A stretch of 58,000 nt of DNA from Diphasiastrum complanatum. Its lineage: Eukaryota; Streptophyta; Lycopodiopsida; Lycopodiales; Lycopodiaceae. The translations under genes were made by a program, and so were the position numbers. Positions within the stretch are counted from its first letter, which is position 1; every line of letters starts with the position of its first letter. Where the stretch lies: the NCBI GenBank assembly GCA_029204225.1, contig CM055113.1, positions 28,689,252-28,747,251 on the forward strand. Reading direction: 5' to 3'. Shown here in pieces: positions 41,077 through 54,363 of this stretch. The notes under the pieces were generated by a model, which saw only the letters and a program-made list of their open reading frames with translations, did no database searches and was not told the origin of the DNA.

Positions 41077-43761
41077 CCTAGTTGTAACTGCTAAAGCCGT
41101 CTAAAAAACTGTAGGCTTCGGCGCCAACTACTCTGTCGAGGACACTTTCCGTAAAGGGTTTCATGTAGATTCACATTTTGCTGTTCTTCTTGGAAACTAT
41201 AACTATTGGTGATACCCGTTTCGTGTGCTCGATTTCATAAACGAAATCTGCATCCAACAACTTCTACAACTCCTGCTTGATCAGCTCTATGTAGTTCGGG
41301 TTACAGCGGTAGTAACGACTCACCTTGGGGACTGCTCTATCCACCAAGGGTATGGTATGTTGGACTACTGTTGGTGGGATGCCCTTCATATCATTGTAGC
41401 TCCAGGAAAAACAATCTTTATACTCCACCAACAATGATCTTAGTCTCTTGAATTGTGTGGGCATTAAGTGCTCTCTCACATGCACTATCTTTTCTTCTTC
41501 ACCTGCGCATGTCCCTCGAAGACTTGTTCCGCTGGTGTCTGATTTTGATCAGGTTCTCACTGTGCTTGCGGTATCATAATTACCACGTCGTCCAAGGTAT
41601 AATTCTTGAAAGTCTCAAGCATCTCGTGAACTGGAGCTCATCGAGATTCCTCTTTCAACATATTGCCCGACTGGTCATCTTTTGGTTTTCCTTCATCTGA
41701 GTAGAAGATGATGCTGTATCTGAGTCCATCTTGATTGACTTCAAGGAATCCAACACCTTCTTTTTGCCCTTTTTTTGTCATATTGGTGGACTCGTCCTTG
41801 TTGTCTTTCATGAGAACTGGCGTGATAGTCGCCTCGTGGTTGCGAATATCAACATCCACTGTAGCTATAGCCTCTTTCGTTAGATCACTCCATCAGATCA
41901 CCACCTAGTTGTAGCATTGTTTCAACTGATTCTTCTTGTTTGCAAGTGCCTTTGGTGGATCAATCCTTGAGACTTTTGCCATAGCAGACTTTTGCGACGG
42001 TTGAGCTGGTACTTTCTTGATTCCGTAACGATTTGGGTCCATGTGCTGTAGGACCTGCTCATCAATCAGCTCACTCTCCTTATTATAAGTTAGAGCATGT
42101 TGCCAAGGGACTAAATCATTGTCCATTGGGTTCTCAATAGGTTCCACTGACAGCCATGCTACGTTTATCATATTCACCCCAAATGTGATTGGTGTGTCCA
42201 TAGTGTAACATTTGGGTGAAGATGTGCTGGGTTTAGGATCTGATTCATATTGACATGCCCGATAGTCAATAGTTGCTAATGCATCCATCCATCTTACGAC
42301 ATCCGTCTCTGAATCATAGTGACCACCCTTGGCTGGCCTTGGGCAATCAATTGTGTGATCTGTCATGGATGATCCGTCATCAGCTTTGGGTGCAATAGAT
42401 TTCACCGCCCATGTGGTTGGATCAACCTTTACAGCCAGCTCTCTGTTCTCAAAGGTGAGTTTCCCCATATCCCAGTTATGTACTACTTGCACAGTCCTCA
42501 ACCATGGTCTTTCCAGTAAAACACGATATGCAGTGGGAGATTCAGGTATATCCATGACTACAAAAGTGATCACAAACTGCATGCCTACTATTTTTATAGG
42601 GATATCAACAACTACACCCTTTGGTTCTACACAGGATTGATCTGCTAGCTTGATGGAGAATCTTGCTGGCTTCAACCCTTGTAGACCCCATTTTTCATAT
42701 AAAGTAGTGGAGATCAAATTGACACCTGATCCTCCATCTACTACTGCTGCCTCGTCCTTGTATCTCTTGTGTTTAATTGGCATGGTGATGTTGTGTTCTT
42801 CACTTTTCCACGTTGCCCCGATGTGGAGGATGTTACTTGTTTCTTCATAGCCGTATAATATATGGGCTCAGGCGCTGCTGGCTCCTCGTTTGTTTTGGCC
42901 CATTCAGCCAAAAGGCTTTTAGCTTGTGGCGCAATCCGTAGTAATTCCCCGAGAGGTAAACTCGGTGCGTGGTTCCTCGGGCTCCACCATGTGAAAAGGT
43001 GGTTCATGATGATGCAACCGATCATTCTGATCAGTGCACAATGGTGAGCCCGTTTGCGGATCCCGTTCACCGTCAGCTGGAGATTCTGTAGGATTGTCCC
43101 TTTCTTGCTCTTTTTCCTCCGCTTGGGCTCTCTGTACCCAATGTCATATTTTCTAGTACTGTCTTCTTTCTTCTCTCACATTCGGATATGGCGCTGAAGC
43201 TGAGGGTTGGTCATCGGTGATCAATGGTGCTGATGAGGGAGCCACTTCCTTCTTCTTCTGTGCTAGTGTAACAGCTAACACAGGAGCATGGAGTTGTTGC
43301 CCTTTCGGTGGCATCCCTGCTGGAACTGCTGGCTGTTGTATTGTGATGAAATTTAGTGGCGCACCGGTTCCAGGTCTCAATGGACAATTTTTGAAGCAGT
43401 GTCCATAACCACATTCTCGGTTGAAGGATGTATATTGTCCTTTGTAAGGAGGGACTGCTTGCAAGGGAGCGACATGTACGGATTGGCCCATTGGTTCTAT
43501 TGGCGCTGGTTCCGGTTCTACCTCTTGTTGCGCAGCTGCTAATCTGGGAAAGTGTGGTGCTTGATTTGATGTCCTTCTTGCTACTGATCGTCCAGATCTC
43601 AAATTCATTTGATGGTGGGTTCCAAAGTAGTTGGATCTTGCTTGTACAGTGGGATGCAGTCTGGATCTTAAGGATCTGATCAATCTGATCGGCCGGAAGT
43701 GAAATTTAGGCCTTGTACGATGGTTGTACTTGAGTGTGAGTCGAGGACAGTTAGCAGGCAA
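41077..43761 (-). pseudogene. Ty3/gypsy gag-protease-RT remnant
   Basis: On the minus strand, Gag (43761-43153) has a single Cys/His knuckle-like motif (ECGYGHCFKNCP). A frame at 43070-42741 follows. The aspartic protease region (42783-41905) has VDGGSGVNLIS and, later, RVLLERPWL. A linker comes next, then the RT beginning at 41485 (TQFKRLRSLLVEYKDCFSW, YRCNPNYIELIKQEL). A stop and an internal deletion follow, and the frame ends in AEAYSFLDGFSSYN near 41090. VDGGSG in place of the usual DTGA/DSGA-type active site may impair the protease. RNase H and integrase are missing. The family is the same as the copy at 18523. Confidence 0.85.
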
Positions 43762-43769
43762 AATGCATA

Positions 43770-43960
43770 TGATCTATACGGACACTCGAGGACATGGCTA
43801 ACATTTTTATTCTGATACACTAATCACATTTGAGCTTAGATTTGATTTGATTTATTTATGAAAGCTTCAAATGTTATACTGTAATAAGTGTACAATTAGT
43901 TTGATACTTGAATCACACTTGAGCTTAAGAGAGGGAGCTAGAAACAGTAAGCTCAACTAT
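43770..43960 (+). other. Probable copia 3' internal end and polypurine tract
   Basis: This is sequence between the gypsy insertion and an LTR. It carries AAGAGAGGGAG near 43930, a plausible polypurine tract. No coding motif can be read with confidence. Confidence 0.35.
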
Positions 43961-44308
43961 GATTGTATTGTTAGTGTAGTTTACAGTTGTTATGAATTGT
44001 TTCAGTTTGGTAGGTAGGCTTTAGTTAAAAAGCCAACCTGAGGGGCCTGTCCCGAGCCGATAACGGGAGTTTACCTATATATAGGATAAAATGCCACGTA
44101 GAGGCCAATAATGAATTTCATGCATTTATTAGGCTTATGCCACATGGCGTCCCCATGGTAAAGGGGACTTTTACTTGTATCTGTATCATTTTCTTTGTAA
44201 ATAAAGATGCTTTTGCTTTGTGAGCTCGCTTGATGTGAGCTCCTCCATCACTCTATTACTTGTGGATGTTGTTTATGGTTTCGATGGTTCGCAATCAGTC
44301 ACATAGAA
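43961..44308 (+). repeat. Probable copia 3' LTR
   Basis: A TATATATA box at 44076-44083 in a CCTATATATAGGA context and an AAATAAAG polyadenylation-like signal at 44199-44206 have the order and spacing of an LTR. It is bounded on the right by the resumed outer LTR at about 44317. No second copy was found to fix its ends. Confidence 0.45.
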
Positions 44309-44316
44309 TGTTAACT

Positions 44317-44874
44317 GAAACAACATGGATTTTTCTCAAAATCAAGATCACTCATCAAATTTGATATTCACAATGATGATCTATATATAGATCAAGTACA
44401 TTTCGACCTAATATGCTGACTCAATAGGCCTTGGCACATGTGAGAAATGACACATCACTTCAGATCCACCAATCAATGTTAGATAAGCACCCACCTCTTT
44501 GATTCCTAGATTGATGCCATTGCCTCACCATGATTTTCCTTGATTTGAGGTAATTTTCCTAATTTAAAAAAAATCAACTCCTATGATAAGCTACCGATAT
44601 TTTTCAGATTTGTACACATGTGAGAACAACCTTTTACACGTGGGAATCCTCCATTGAATCACATGGGAATGCTTGATCAACTAGTAAAATGGTGCCAAAT
44701 GGCAAGTTCCTACTTGACTAGCTTTTCATTCGTTCATACTTGTGTCAATCAAGACCTTTCTATCTAACTAGAAATAAATGCATTTAGGACTACCATCCAC
44801 ATGTGGGAATAGGCTCCACACGTGTTATGTACAAATAATCATAGATCAAAAGCTAGAATTTGACAATTTTAACA
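44317..44874 (-). repeat. Copia LTR, upstream part, split by an insertion
   Basis: It is the reverse complement of about 46826-47390 and the missing partner of 40333-40566. It ends TTTTAACA, the complement of the TGTTAAAA LTR terminus. Together the two parts give about 790 of the 846 bases of the full LTR. Confidence 0.85.
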
Positions 44875-45020
44875 TGAGTTAGATTAGAAACATGTTTAAA
44901 ACCATTACATTATTCAATAGAGTATAAAGCAGGCAACAAGGTTGTAACCAATAGGGTACTATTGAAAGTCTATGCTACAATGGTTGGATCTTTAAGGTTA
45001 AAAGATATGGCTAAAAAATT

Positions 45021-45234
<214 letters not shown>

Positions 45235-45370
45235 TTTCTTGTTTGAAATTAAAAATTTTGTATCACTCATATATATTCATCTGTCCTTGCAAATTTGCAA
45301 ACAATGTTGTCGACTATTCAATAATAAGTCAATTACTAAGAAATTTGGTATAATTCGAAACCTTAGACGT

Positions 45371-46815
45371 TTGTAAAGTTCAGTTATCTTGTGGAAAATC
45401 AAATTAATACTAGCATCAAAGTGTTAAGATGTGATAATGGAGGAAAGTACATCTCCAATAGCATGAGATATTTTTGTGAGTCTAATGGCATTAAGATAGA
45501 GTTCACATGTACTTACACCCCCCAACAAAATGGGGTGGCCGAGAGAAAGAATAGACCTTTATGTGAATGTGCTAAAGCATTAAGATTAGATGCCTCTTTA
45601 CCTATTTAATTTTGGGGAGAAGCCATTACTTGTGCCAATTATTTATGCAATAGGCTTCCATATAGTTCCATTGGTGGACTCACACCCTTTGAAGCTTTGT
45701 ATGGCAAAAAGCCAAATCTAAAAGATTTGAAAGTTTTTAGGTGTATTTGTTATGTTCACATTCCTTTATAAGTAAGGAAGAAAGAAGATGCTACTTCATT
45801 TAAAGGCAATTTTGTTGGCTATAGTGAATGTAGCAAGGGATATAGGATATATGATCCTATCTCTAAGAAAGTTAAAGTAAGTAGAGATGCTCTCTTTGAT
45901 GAATCTCAGAATGCCAAAGTGAATGAGAGCTCATCTAACTCTCATGTTGTCAAAGATCTTGCAAAGGCCGATTGGAGCTTCAAGATGATGAAGACTTTGA
46001 GGATCTATCTCAAGATCCGAGAAGGCCAAGAAGATCTAATGGCTCGGCCTTCATTGAGAAGGGCAAGCAAAGGGAAGATTCTCATCCTATCACTTCCTAC
46101 ACTTTCTTGACTACTATGCTTGAAGAACCATCTTGTTTTGAAGATGCTATTAAGTCACAATCTTGAAAAGATGCTATGCAAGTTGAGTTTGATGCATAAA
46201 TGGAAAATCAAACTTGGGAGCTTGTAGATCTTCCACATGGGAAGAAGCCACTTTTTTGTAAGTGGATTTATAGATTGAAGTACAATCAAGATGGATCCAT
46301 CAATAAGTACCAAGCAAGGCTTGTAGGAAAAGGTTTCTTGCAAACTAAAGCCATTATTAGATTATGATGAAACAACTTGTCACCATAAAATTGAGCATTT
46401 GTCTTGCTACTTCTTTCAAATGGGAGATTTTCCAACTTGATGTGACTAATGCTTTCCTAAATGGATTCTTGGAAGAAGATATCTAAATGTTGCAACTCAA
46501 GGGATTCATCAAGAAAGGAGATGAGGACAAAGTTTGCTTCTTGAAGAAGAGTCTTTATGGACTCAAGCAAGACCTAGAGCTTGGTACTCTAGGTTGCATC
46601 ACTATCTCTATCTTCCATGCTTGAACCAAGCATATCGAGATTACACAGCATTATAAGGGAAAAGGTGCAAGCCAAGGAGATCAAGCTCCATCATGTGTCA
46701 TCATCCGAATGTGTTGCTGATATTTTGACTAAACCATTTCCAAAGGACTCATTTATGAAGTTGAGATATGCACTTGCTATTGTAAATAGATGTACACTAG
46801 ATTTTCCAAGCTAGA
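45371..46815 (+). pseudogene. Copia integrase-RT-RNase H remnant
   Basis: The integrase second half begins with LVENQINTSIKVLRCDNGG (45385 on) and TPQQNGVAERKN, followed by a stop and GEAITCANYLCNRLP. The chromodomain-free C-terminus reads YRIYDPISKKVKVSRDALFDE. The RT start is near 46200 (CKWIYRLKYNQDGS) and continues with FQLDVTNAFLNGFLEEDI and SLYGLKQ. A large deletion removes the catalytic YVDD region. RNase H ends HHVSSSECVADILTKPFP near 46680-46750. Stops and frameshifts are frequent. An LTR follows 10 bases after the final frame, so this is the 3' half of an element. Its 5' part is lost at about 45370. Confidence 0.9.
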
Positions 46816-46825
46816 TTTTGAGGAA

Positions 46826-47671
46826 TGTTAAAATTGTCAAAATCTAACTTTTGATCTATGATTATTTGTACATAACTTGATCCCACACATGTGGAGCCTG
46901 TTCCCACGTGTGGATGGTAGTCCTAAATGCATTTATTTTTAGTTAGATAGAAAAAGTCTTGATTGACACAAGTATGAACTAGTGAAAAGCTAGTCAAGTA
47001 GGAAATTGTCATTTGGCACCATTTTACTAGTTGATCAAGCATTCCCATGTGATTGATGGAGGATTTCCATGTGTGAGAGGCGCTTTTCCCACATGTGTGC
47101 ATATTTGGAAAATATCATCATAGGAGTTGATTTTGTAACTTCCTAGAAGTTAGGGAAATTACCTCAAATACAGGAAAATCATGGTGAGGCAACGACATCA
47201 ATCTAGGAATCAAAGAGGTGGGTGCTTATCTAGCATTGATTGGTGATCTGAAGTGATGTGGCATTTCCCACACGTGCCAGCCTGCTGAGTAAGCATATCA
47301 AGTCGAAATGTACTTGATTTATATATAGATCATCATTGTGAATATCAAATTTGACGAGAGATCTTGATTTTGAGGCAAATCCATGTTGTTTCTACCATTT
47401 GTGATGACATTGTGATTTTATGCATTGAATGCTATTCATAGACAATGTACTTCACTCTCCAGTGTCCGTATAGTGACAGATTTTCACACGGTTAGGCCCC
47501 TTATCCATTAATTTGATCATTTTACATGTTGTTCTTGCTAGTTAAGTGCATAATTTTTTATCTAGATCAAGACCTAATTAGATTTGTGGATGATCAATCT
47601 AACTAGCATCCAACACCTCTTGTGGATCGATTGTAGATCCATTTATGGTCCAAAATTTAGTGATTTGAACA
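46826..47671 (+). repeat. Copia 3' LTR, apparently complete
   Basis: It starts TGTTAAAATTGTC and ends AATTTGAACA-like. Both ends are confirmed by the minus-strand copies at 44874 and 40333. A TATATATAG box lies near 47322. Length is about 846 bases. Confidence 0.85.
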
Positions 47672-48369
47672 ACTCTTCATGCGCTTTGGTGAATCAAAAC
47701 TGCTCTAAAGAAGGACCATTGGATGTCGTTGAATTTTGCTAACTAGCTTGGGAAAATCACCCATTGCTATTAAAATTGAAACAACATTTTTGCCAAGCAC
47801 TTTGGTATGAACTTATAGCTTTCTATAATGGTTAACATAAAGAGCTTTTCATCTACTAGCCTTAAATTTTGATAATTTGAGACATTTCATATTCCTTTAC
47901 TTCTCTTTTGCCTCAAAAATGTTCCTTCTAGAGATACACTACACTTTTTTAATGCTGAAATATGAATGTATAATGGCCAACCATTTTTTTAGTGTTTTTA
48001 CATATAAACATCGTCTAACTCATAATGATAAAACTAACATTCATCGACTTCTATCATTGTGATTGAAAACTATACATTATTTTAAAATATGTTATAATCC
48101 TCTTACACTTTTGTTATGATGAAAATTTACTTTCTTACCACATTGTCTTTTTAGAGTACATTTGCTCTTATGAAAATATATAGAATCAACAATTTTTGGG
48201 ACCTATCTACACTGGATCTAAATTAAACAACAAAATTTTATACTTCCATATCAATATTATAGTACATCTTTATGTGAAAATTGTCAACTAGTTTTCTAGC
48301 TTTCTAGTATTTTTGGCAATTTAAGTCTAAATGATGCCAAATTAGTAAATAAACTACACATGGTTAGTA
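47672..48369. other. AT-rich stretch with no recognisable gene
   Basis: Only short frames rich in Phe, Tyr and Asn. Nothing recognisable. Confidence 0.5.
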
Positions 48370-48760
48370 TTTTATTAGCTTCATTGATGAATATTCAAGA
48401 ACAGCTGTTTATTTCATTAAGCAGAAATCGGAGGCTTTCAACAAGTTTTGACAATTCAAAGAGCATGCAGAAAATCAAACTGGTAAAAGAATTAAAGCAC
48501 TGAGGTCTGACAATGGGGGAGAGTATATCTCTACCAAATTCAAGGAGTATTGCCTTAGCAACGACATTGAGCATTAATACATTACGTCCTATTCGCCTCA
48601 ATCGAATGGTCTTGCTAAGAGAAAGAACAGGACCTTAGTTGAATTGCCAAAGTGCATGTTATCACATGCGACACTTCCGAAGTCCTTCTGGGCTGAAGCA
48701 GTTTCAATTGCAGCTTATATTCAGAACAGATGTCCTACTAAAGGTCTCTTAGACAAACTT
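48370..48760 (+). pseudogene. Copia integrase core fragment
   Basis: Protein similar to 9055-9450: FIDEYSRTAVYFIKQKSEAF, a stop, [27 protein letters not shown] and FWAEAVSIAAYIQNRC. It contains at least two stops. It is the same copia family as 7505-10967 but a different fragment, joined on its right to a minus-strand copia. Confidence 0.85.
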
Positions 48761-48780
48761 GGATCAAGGCGACACATCTT

Positions 48781-50345
48781 CTTTTGGTAGTAAGAAGAAG
48801 GATAAATCACTCTCATCATATGTGAGTCTTGATGACTTTGTCCTTTATTCTAATGTCCTCTTGGAGTTTTGACTTGTGGAAGAATCTATCTCACCTCCAT
48901 CCAAAGAACCATCACTATCAAGAATGTTAGATCCATTATGAATATCAACATCAACCTTTGGAATATTCCCTTCATCAAATATGACATCCCTACTTATGAC
49001 CACCTTTCTTTTTGAAGGAATGTAAAATTTGTATGCTTTACTTACTTCACTATATCCAACAAAAATGCCCTTCTTTGATTAAGGATCTTCTTTAGTCCTA
49101 TCATCAACACCAAAATTTTTGAAAAACTTTACACGGCCTCCTACCGAAAAGAGCTTCAAAAGGTGTCTTACCATCCAATGGTACACTTGAGAAATAGTTT
49201 TCACACATCAAAGCTTCGCCCCAAAAGGATTTGAGAAGATTGGCAATTAACCTCGTGGCTTTGGCTCCTTCACACAAGGTTCGATTCTTTCTCTCAGCCA
49301 CTCCATTTTGTTGTGGAGTTCTTGGGCTTGATATCTCCCTCTTGATCCCATGTGCATCACAAAAATCTTTTAATTTGGAAGATATGTACCCATCACCATT
49401 ATCTGACCTCAAGGATATGATTTTTGTGTTGAATTGGTTCTCCCTTGCATTCTTGAACTTGAAAAACACATCAAACAGGTCATCTTTGTTTTTAAAAGAT
49501 AAAACCCAAGTAAATCTACCAAAATCATCATTGAAAGTGGCATACATCTTAGCTCCTCCATTGCTAATTAAACTACTATTATGAATGTCTGAACGTACTA
49601 GTTGAAAAGACTTACTAGACCTTGAGGTAGATCTAATGTAATTTAGCCTATGTGACTTTGATAAAGCACAATGTTCACAAATAAAGTTGATGCTAGTAAG
49701 ATATTTAGGAAGACCAAGAACCACTTCCTTTTTTGTTATCATCTCCAATGCCTTGAAGTTGAGATGCCCCAATCTCTTATGCGATACCTCTTGACTTGTT
49801 AATTGCTCCCTTTCCACATATCCATCTTGTTTAGCAATAACACAAGCATCAAGTTTGTATAATTTGCCTTGCCTTTTCCCTCTTGTAATCAATCAAGCAA
49901 GCATTGAGAACAAACTCCACTTCTAGACTCTTGTCAACAATTGACTCACACTAAGAAAATTCTTAGTTATGGAGGTATGAACAAAACATTCTTTAAATTG
50001 ACATTCCTATTTGTAGAGAGAGAAATAAGAATAGAACCAATGCCTTTTATGGCACATTCACCATCATTGGCCATGTAGATGACCTTCTTCTCACCTTCAT
50101 AGGTCAATAAGGAGGAAAAATATTCCTTATGACTTGTCATGTGAGATATTGCTCCACAATCAATCCATCATGAATCAATATCACCTTCACAAGAAAACAA
50201 GCTTGAAGACAACACAAAAGAATCGCATGCATCTTGTTCATCATCATCATCTAGAGCGAGATTGCTTTGCTTCTCTCCTTGATCTCTCTTCCTCTTATAA
50301 CAATCATTACGAAAGTGCCCGTTAATGCCACAATAGAAGCACTTA
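48781..50345 (-). pseudogene. Copia zinc knuckle-protease-integrase remnant
   Basis: Reading leftward: a CCHC knuckle CFYCGINGHFRNDC (50341-50300); an Asp/Glu run; the protease site reading WIDCGAISHMTS (usually LDSGA) after a stop at about 50170; the gag-pre-integrase HKRLGHLNFKALEM (about 49770); and an integrase with IISLRSDNGDGYIS and TPQQNGVAERKN (about 49320). The frame 49892-49104 is long and open. After 49104 the C-terminal integrase sequence continues only in frameshifted pieces to about 48790. This family is close to that at 45371 rather than 7505. Confidence 0.85.
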
Positions 50346-50424
50346 AGGCAAAAGGAGTGAATCCAAGCATTGGATCATGAATATTAAGCTCTTCTGAAGA
50401 ACAACACTTGGAGGTTGGTGAAGC

Positions 50425-50685
50425 TTTCACAAGGCAAGAAGGAAATTGGATGCAGATGAATATATCAACAATTACAAGGCAAGGCTAGTGGCAAAAGGAT
50501 ATGCTCAACAATATGGTATCGACTATAATGAGACCTTTGCACCCGTGACAAAGATGGTACGCATTCGAGTCATCATTTTTCTTGCTATAACTTTTGATTG
50601 GGATCCATGGCAAATGGATGTGTCTAATGCTTTCTTGAATGGAGATCTTGATGAGGAAATTTACACGGAGCAACCCAAGGGCTAA
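50425..50685 (+). pseudogene. Copia reverse transcriptase fragment
   Basis: An open 80-codon piece with YKARLVAKGYAQQYGIDYNE, FAPVTKMVRIR and WQMDVSNAFLNGDLDEEIY, the first third of a copia RT. It ends at a TAA directly after EQPKG. It is oriented opposite to the neighbouring integrase remnant and shows no internal stop. Confidence 0.85.
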
Positions 50686-53081
50686 ACATCTCAAGAAAAG
50701 CCTAATGTGGTGTGTGGTTGATATCTTCACCAAATCAATGGAAAAGGACCTATTTTATCAATCGTAGATCACATCTTACGATCCTTAAAACCTCACTTTG
50801 GTAGTATATTATTGTTATTAATCTTATACTTGGGTTGAACTTTGGATGTGTTTGATATGAGATTATGTCCCAAACAACATACTAATCGGTTATTCACATA
50901 CGAAATGCTCAAATTTTCAAGAGGTAAAAATGAGGTCTCTACACACAGTTTCATCTAGTATTGAAGGAATGACAAAGAATCATGTATGTACTCATCTATA
51001 TCCTAAGTTCTTAGCACAACAATGTTGTACTGACATTCCAAGTAGCAAACTTACTAGTCACTATTAAATAGTAAGTAATTCGCCTACTAAGGCATGTTTT
51101 AAGACATATTTTTTAACTTCTGAGCTTAGCTAGTAAATTATTTTAAATATATTTCAATGGCATAGTTGTTATATGAAAGGGTCCTTATAGACCCTAAAAA
51201 TAGCGTCTACTCTTCAAATAAGAATACCTAAGCTACAATGCATGTTTATTCAAGTTTTCTTTGAAAATTAGAAGAAGTTCACTAATTTATCTTTGACAAA
51301 AGTCATGTATAGAATGTCTCAATAATAATATAAACGGATGTATAATTGAATGATTCTTTCTTGATATGCTAGATGTATTTTAGTTGGTAGTACAAAACAA
51401 ATTTCACTACATACTCGAAATGCTTAATTGTAAACCAAAATCTGCACATGGATAACAATGATTGTTGGCTAAGACCCCTGACTTCTTCACTTTTCTAACA
51501 CAACATGCATGTTGATGGGATGGTGGCAAGTAACAAATAGGAGTCTTTGATTGCAATTTCTATGATATAGTTGTTGGAGATGAAATTCAAATGCAACTTC
51601 ACTCATAACGAAAAAATTTTAGTCAGTTAATTGGCATTTTACTCAACTTATCGAAAATATCATGTTGATTATTTCTCGTTTACATTCTCATGGTGTAGCT
51701 AGTGCAGTCAAATTCCATACCTCGAGGAGAGAATATCTTCACAAGACTAAAATATAATATCACAATATAAAAATGTAGAACCTTAGCCATAGTTGAGTAT
51801 TGGTGCTTCCACACACAATATAAAAAAAAACTTTTGAGTTAATATGTTAGTAGTGATTCACACTTCAATGCTTCTAGCCACTAGCTTTGAGTATAAAGGC
51901 TTGAGTGAGCTAAGAAATTTTCATGAACCCACCTTACAATTGAGTATGGTGGTTTGTTGAGTTTAAGAAGATATGAATCAGAATATTCACACTTTGTGTA
52001 CCAAATTATTGCCACGTTGCTTTCAATCAAAAAGCTACTTTCAGTTCTATAACGATTGTTATGTTTTGTGTATCAAATTATTGCCATGGAGCCCATATCA
52101 AAAAGCTACTTTTGGTCGTGTGTTTGTACAAGAACAACAAATTGAGAAGCAACTACACAACACATTTATCTTTTTTTGCAACAATGCAATATAAATTTGC
52201 AATTGCATCGATATGCACAATGCATACACACTATGCATCCATGGAAGTTCAAGGTCACCAAGAGCATGAAGCTCTCAAATGTCATGTTTTTGTAGCAACC
52301 GGGATTCAAATCTACAACCTTGGGGACATGATATTAATATTATGCTACCCTAGGGAATTGAAATGGGTTATGATAGATATTGTAAAAACATGGAATGTTT
52401 TTTCCTTTACATTTTTGAAGGCATTAAACTCCATAGAAACGTAGTGATTTGTGCTTGGGACATTACATGGTACCTTGAAAGCCATGGGGAGTCGGCGCCC
52501 ATGTGTTTCACCTAGGCTCATAACAAGGCAAGTAAAAATAATTCTTATGCCAAAGGAAAGCCCTTGCCCTCTCGACTTTTTTGGACTTGAGAATCTCTTG
52601 GGCCTTCGAGCACCATCCCTCTCCAATCTGGGTGTGTGGTTCTCTCTTGAATTAATTTGCAAAGTGTTGTTTTTTTTTTGGAACCACTTTCAAACACACA
52701 ATTTTCATGTGCTTCAAGTGCCACTGTCCACACCAAATCTCATGTGGATAGCCATAAATGGTTGCCCTGTAGTGCATGCACATTTTAGAAGAATTTGCAC
52801 TTGGACATCCAATGACAAGTTGCATAGGGCATGCACATTGCACTGGAATATGCACACGACAACCAGTCATATGTTGTCGACACAAACATTACGCTTAAAG
52901 CAAGTTATAAACTTCAAAAACAGAAAATCTCACTCTTAAAGCAAGTTACATTGGCGAAGACGCTTCTCCCCCTCATGCCTTCCACCTTGGTTTGAAAGAT
53001 GCCATCGGGCTCTCTAAAGCCTCCTGCCCTTTACGGTTGGAAGACCTTCCACATCAATATGAGCAATACAGGTAGAGGCCT

Positions 53082-53082
<1 letters not shown>
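50686..53082. other. AT-rich stretch with no recognisable gene
   Basis: It contains a two-copy tandem repeat of period 72 (51993-52136; TTTGTGTAYCAAATTATTGCC and TCAAAAAGCTACTTT in each copy). Frames at 52061-52939 on both strands overlap and have no known domain. Confidence 0.5.

Positions 53083-53113
<31 letters not shown>
53083..53113. repeat. (AG)n microsatellite
   Basis: About 31 bases of uninterrupted AG, upstream of the F-box/MYND gene. Confidence 0.95.
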
Positions 53114-53116
<3 letters not shown>

Positions 53117-53399
53117 GGAAGATATTGGTGGAGGTAAGCATGTAAGTAATAAGTATGTATGATTCACCATCAAAATGATGGCATTGCTCAATGTGGCACC
53201 ATCATGTGGAGATAAAGACTCCCAAAGAGGTTCCAAAAAGCTGCAAAACAAAAGGTGATGCCAAATGGCAATAGTATGTAAGAGTGCGGTGTCCCTCTCT
53301 ACCACCTGGCTGAAGTCCCTAGGACTCAATCTCCTCCTCCCCTCCCTCTTTTCCATATCCCACGGATCTAATCCCCGGCAGTACTAAACAGTAGTTTTC

Positions 53400-54363
53400 T
53401 GCTTTCTGCGTACGTCGTTACCGGGCCTCGTGCTCCCGGCGCCGGCCGGCGTCCTTTGACCCGAAACCACTGACTGGGACTTGGATTCTCTTTAAAGTTT
53501 TCCACTAATCAGGATTTAGGTGGTAGATTATACTTAATTTTGGGCTTATGTTAATTAATCCTCGGCTGATTCTGTTTTGGTTTTGGACCAAAGGTTGAGC
53601 GCTTGAGGACTTTTCTAGACTACCTACAACCGCTTCCGTTTCGTTTAGTTTCTTATTAAATTCTTCGTCTTTTCGTCCTTTTACCGACCAATTTGCTCGT
53701 GTTCTTGCATTCCCACTTCCGTGCCTTTTTGCCGGATGCTTTCTTTACTTTCTGCTCCTCGAGTCTAGCAATCAGACTCCAGAATCCAGATTTTGATTTG
53801 GTTCTAGCTGCCAGGCTTGTCTGCAACGTTTCTTCTTCGCCTCGGTTTCAACCCTCCCATGGCCAGGTTGATTGATTCCTTCTTATAAGAAGCACTTGCG
53901 GGGAACCACCTTGCAGTCTAGTGTCCAGTGGAACTCAATTTGGTATTTTTTACGCTAACTCGTTTCTTTCTTTCTGACAATCTGCAGCGCACAAAAGAGA
54001 GTCTTATCTGATTTAGCTCTAAGAAAGCGTGTGCCACAGATTATCAAACAAATTTGAACCTGAGTACTTATGAACTTGCAAAGCTTGTTTGACTCTTTGT
54101 GTAATCTTGCATTGTGTTGCTAGTTATGCCTATTTACTAGGACGTCCGGATATTACCAGATCTTTGATAAGATCTTGCTTTACTGTGGGAATATCGGGAG
54201 TGGCTCAGCGCATCGCCCAGGGCTAGCAGCTTTCGGAAACCGCCTTATGCGTCTGCTGTCTCTCATAGTTTCATCAACACACCTTTTCTAGATTCAAATG
54301 TCCCTTTATCTACAGCCTGAATGAGTCTTCTATTTGATCATCTTCTGATCTGAGCTTATTGAG
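53400..54363 (+). promoter_or_regulatory. Upstream region of the F-box/MYND gene
   Basis: A sharply GC-rich block (53421-53454, CCCGGCGCCGGCCGGCG) is followed by CT-rich sequence of 5'-leader type. Small upstream frames occur, for example at 53693. CAG|GTTGAT near 53864 and ATCTGCAG near 53987 could delimit a leader intron, which this gene family often has. Transcription start and splicing here are inferred, not visible. Confidence 0.4.

Noticed and set aside
52280-52320. A tRNA-like GGGATTCAAATC box
   Set aside because: No A box, anticodon stem or acceptor stem can be drawn around it.
52061-52939. Overlapping frames of 105-162 codons on both strands
   Set aside because: No domain, no splice pattern and no strand preference; probably chance frames in non-coding DNA.
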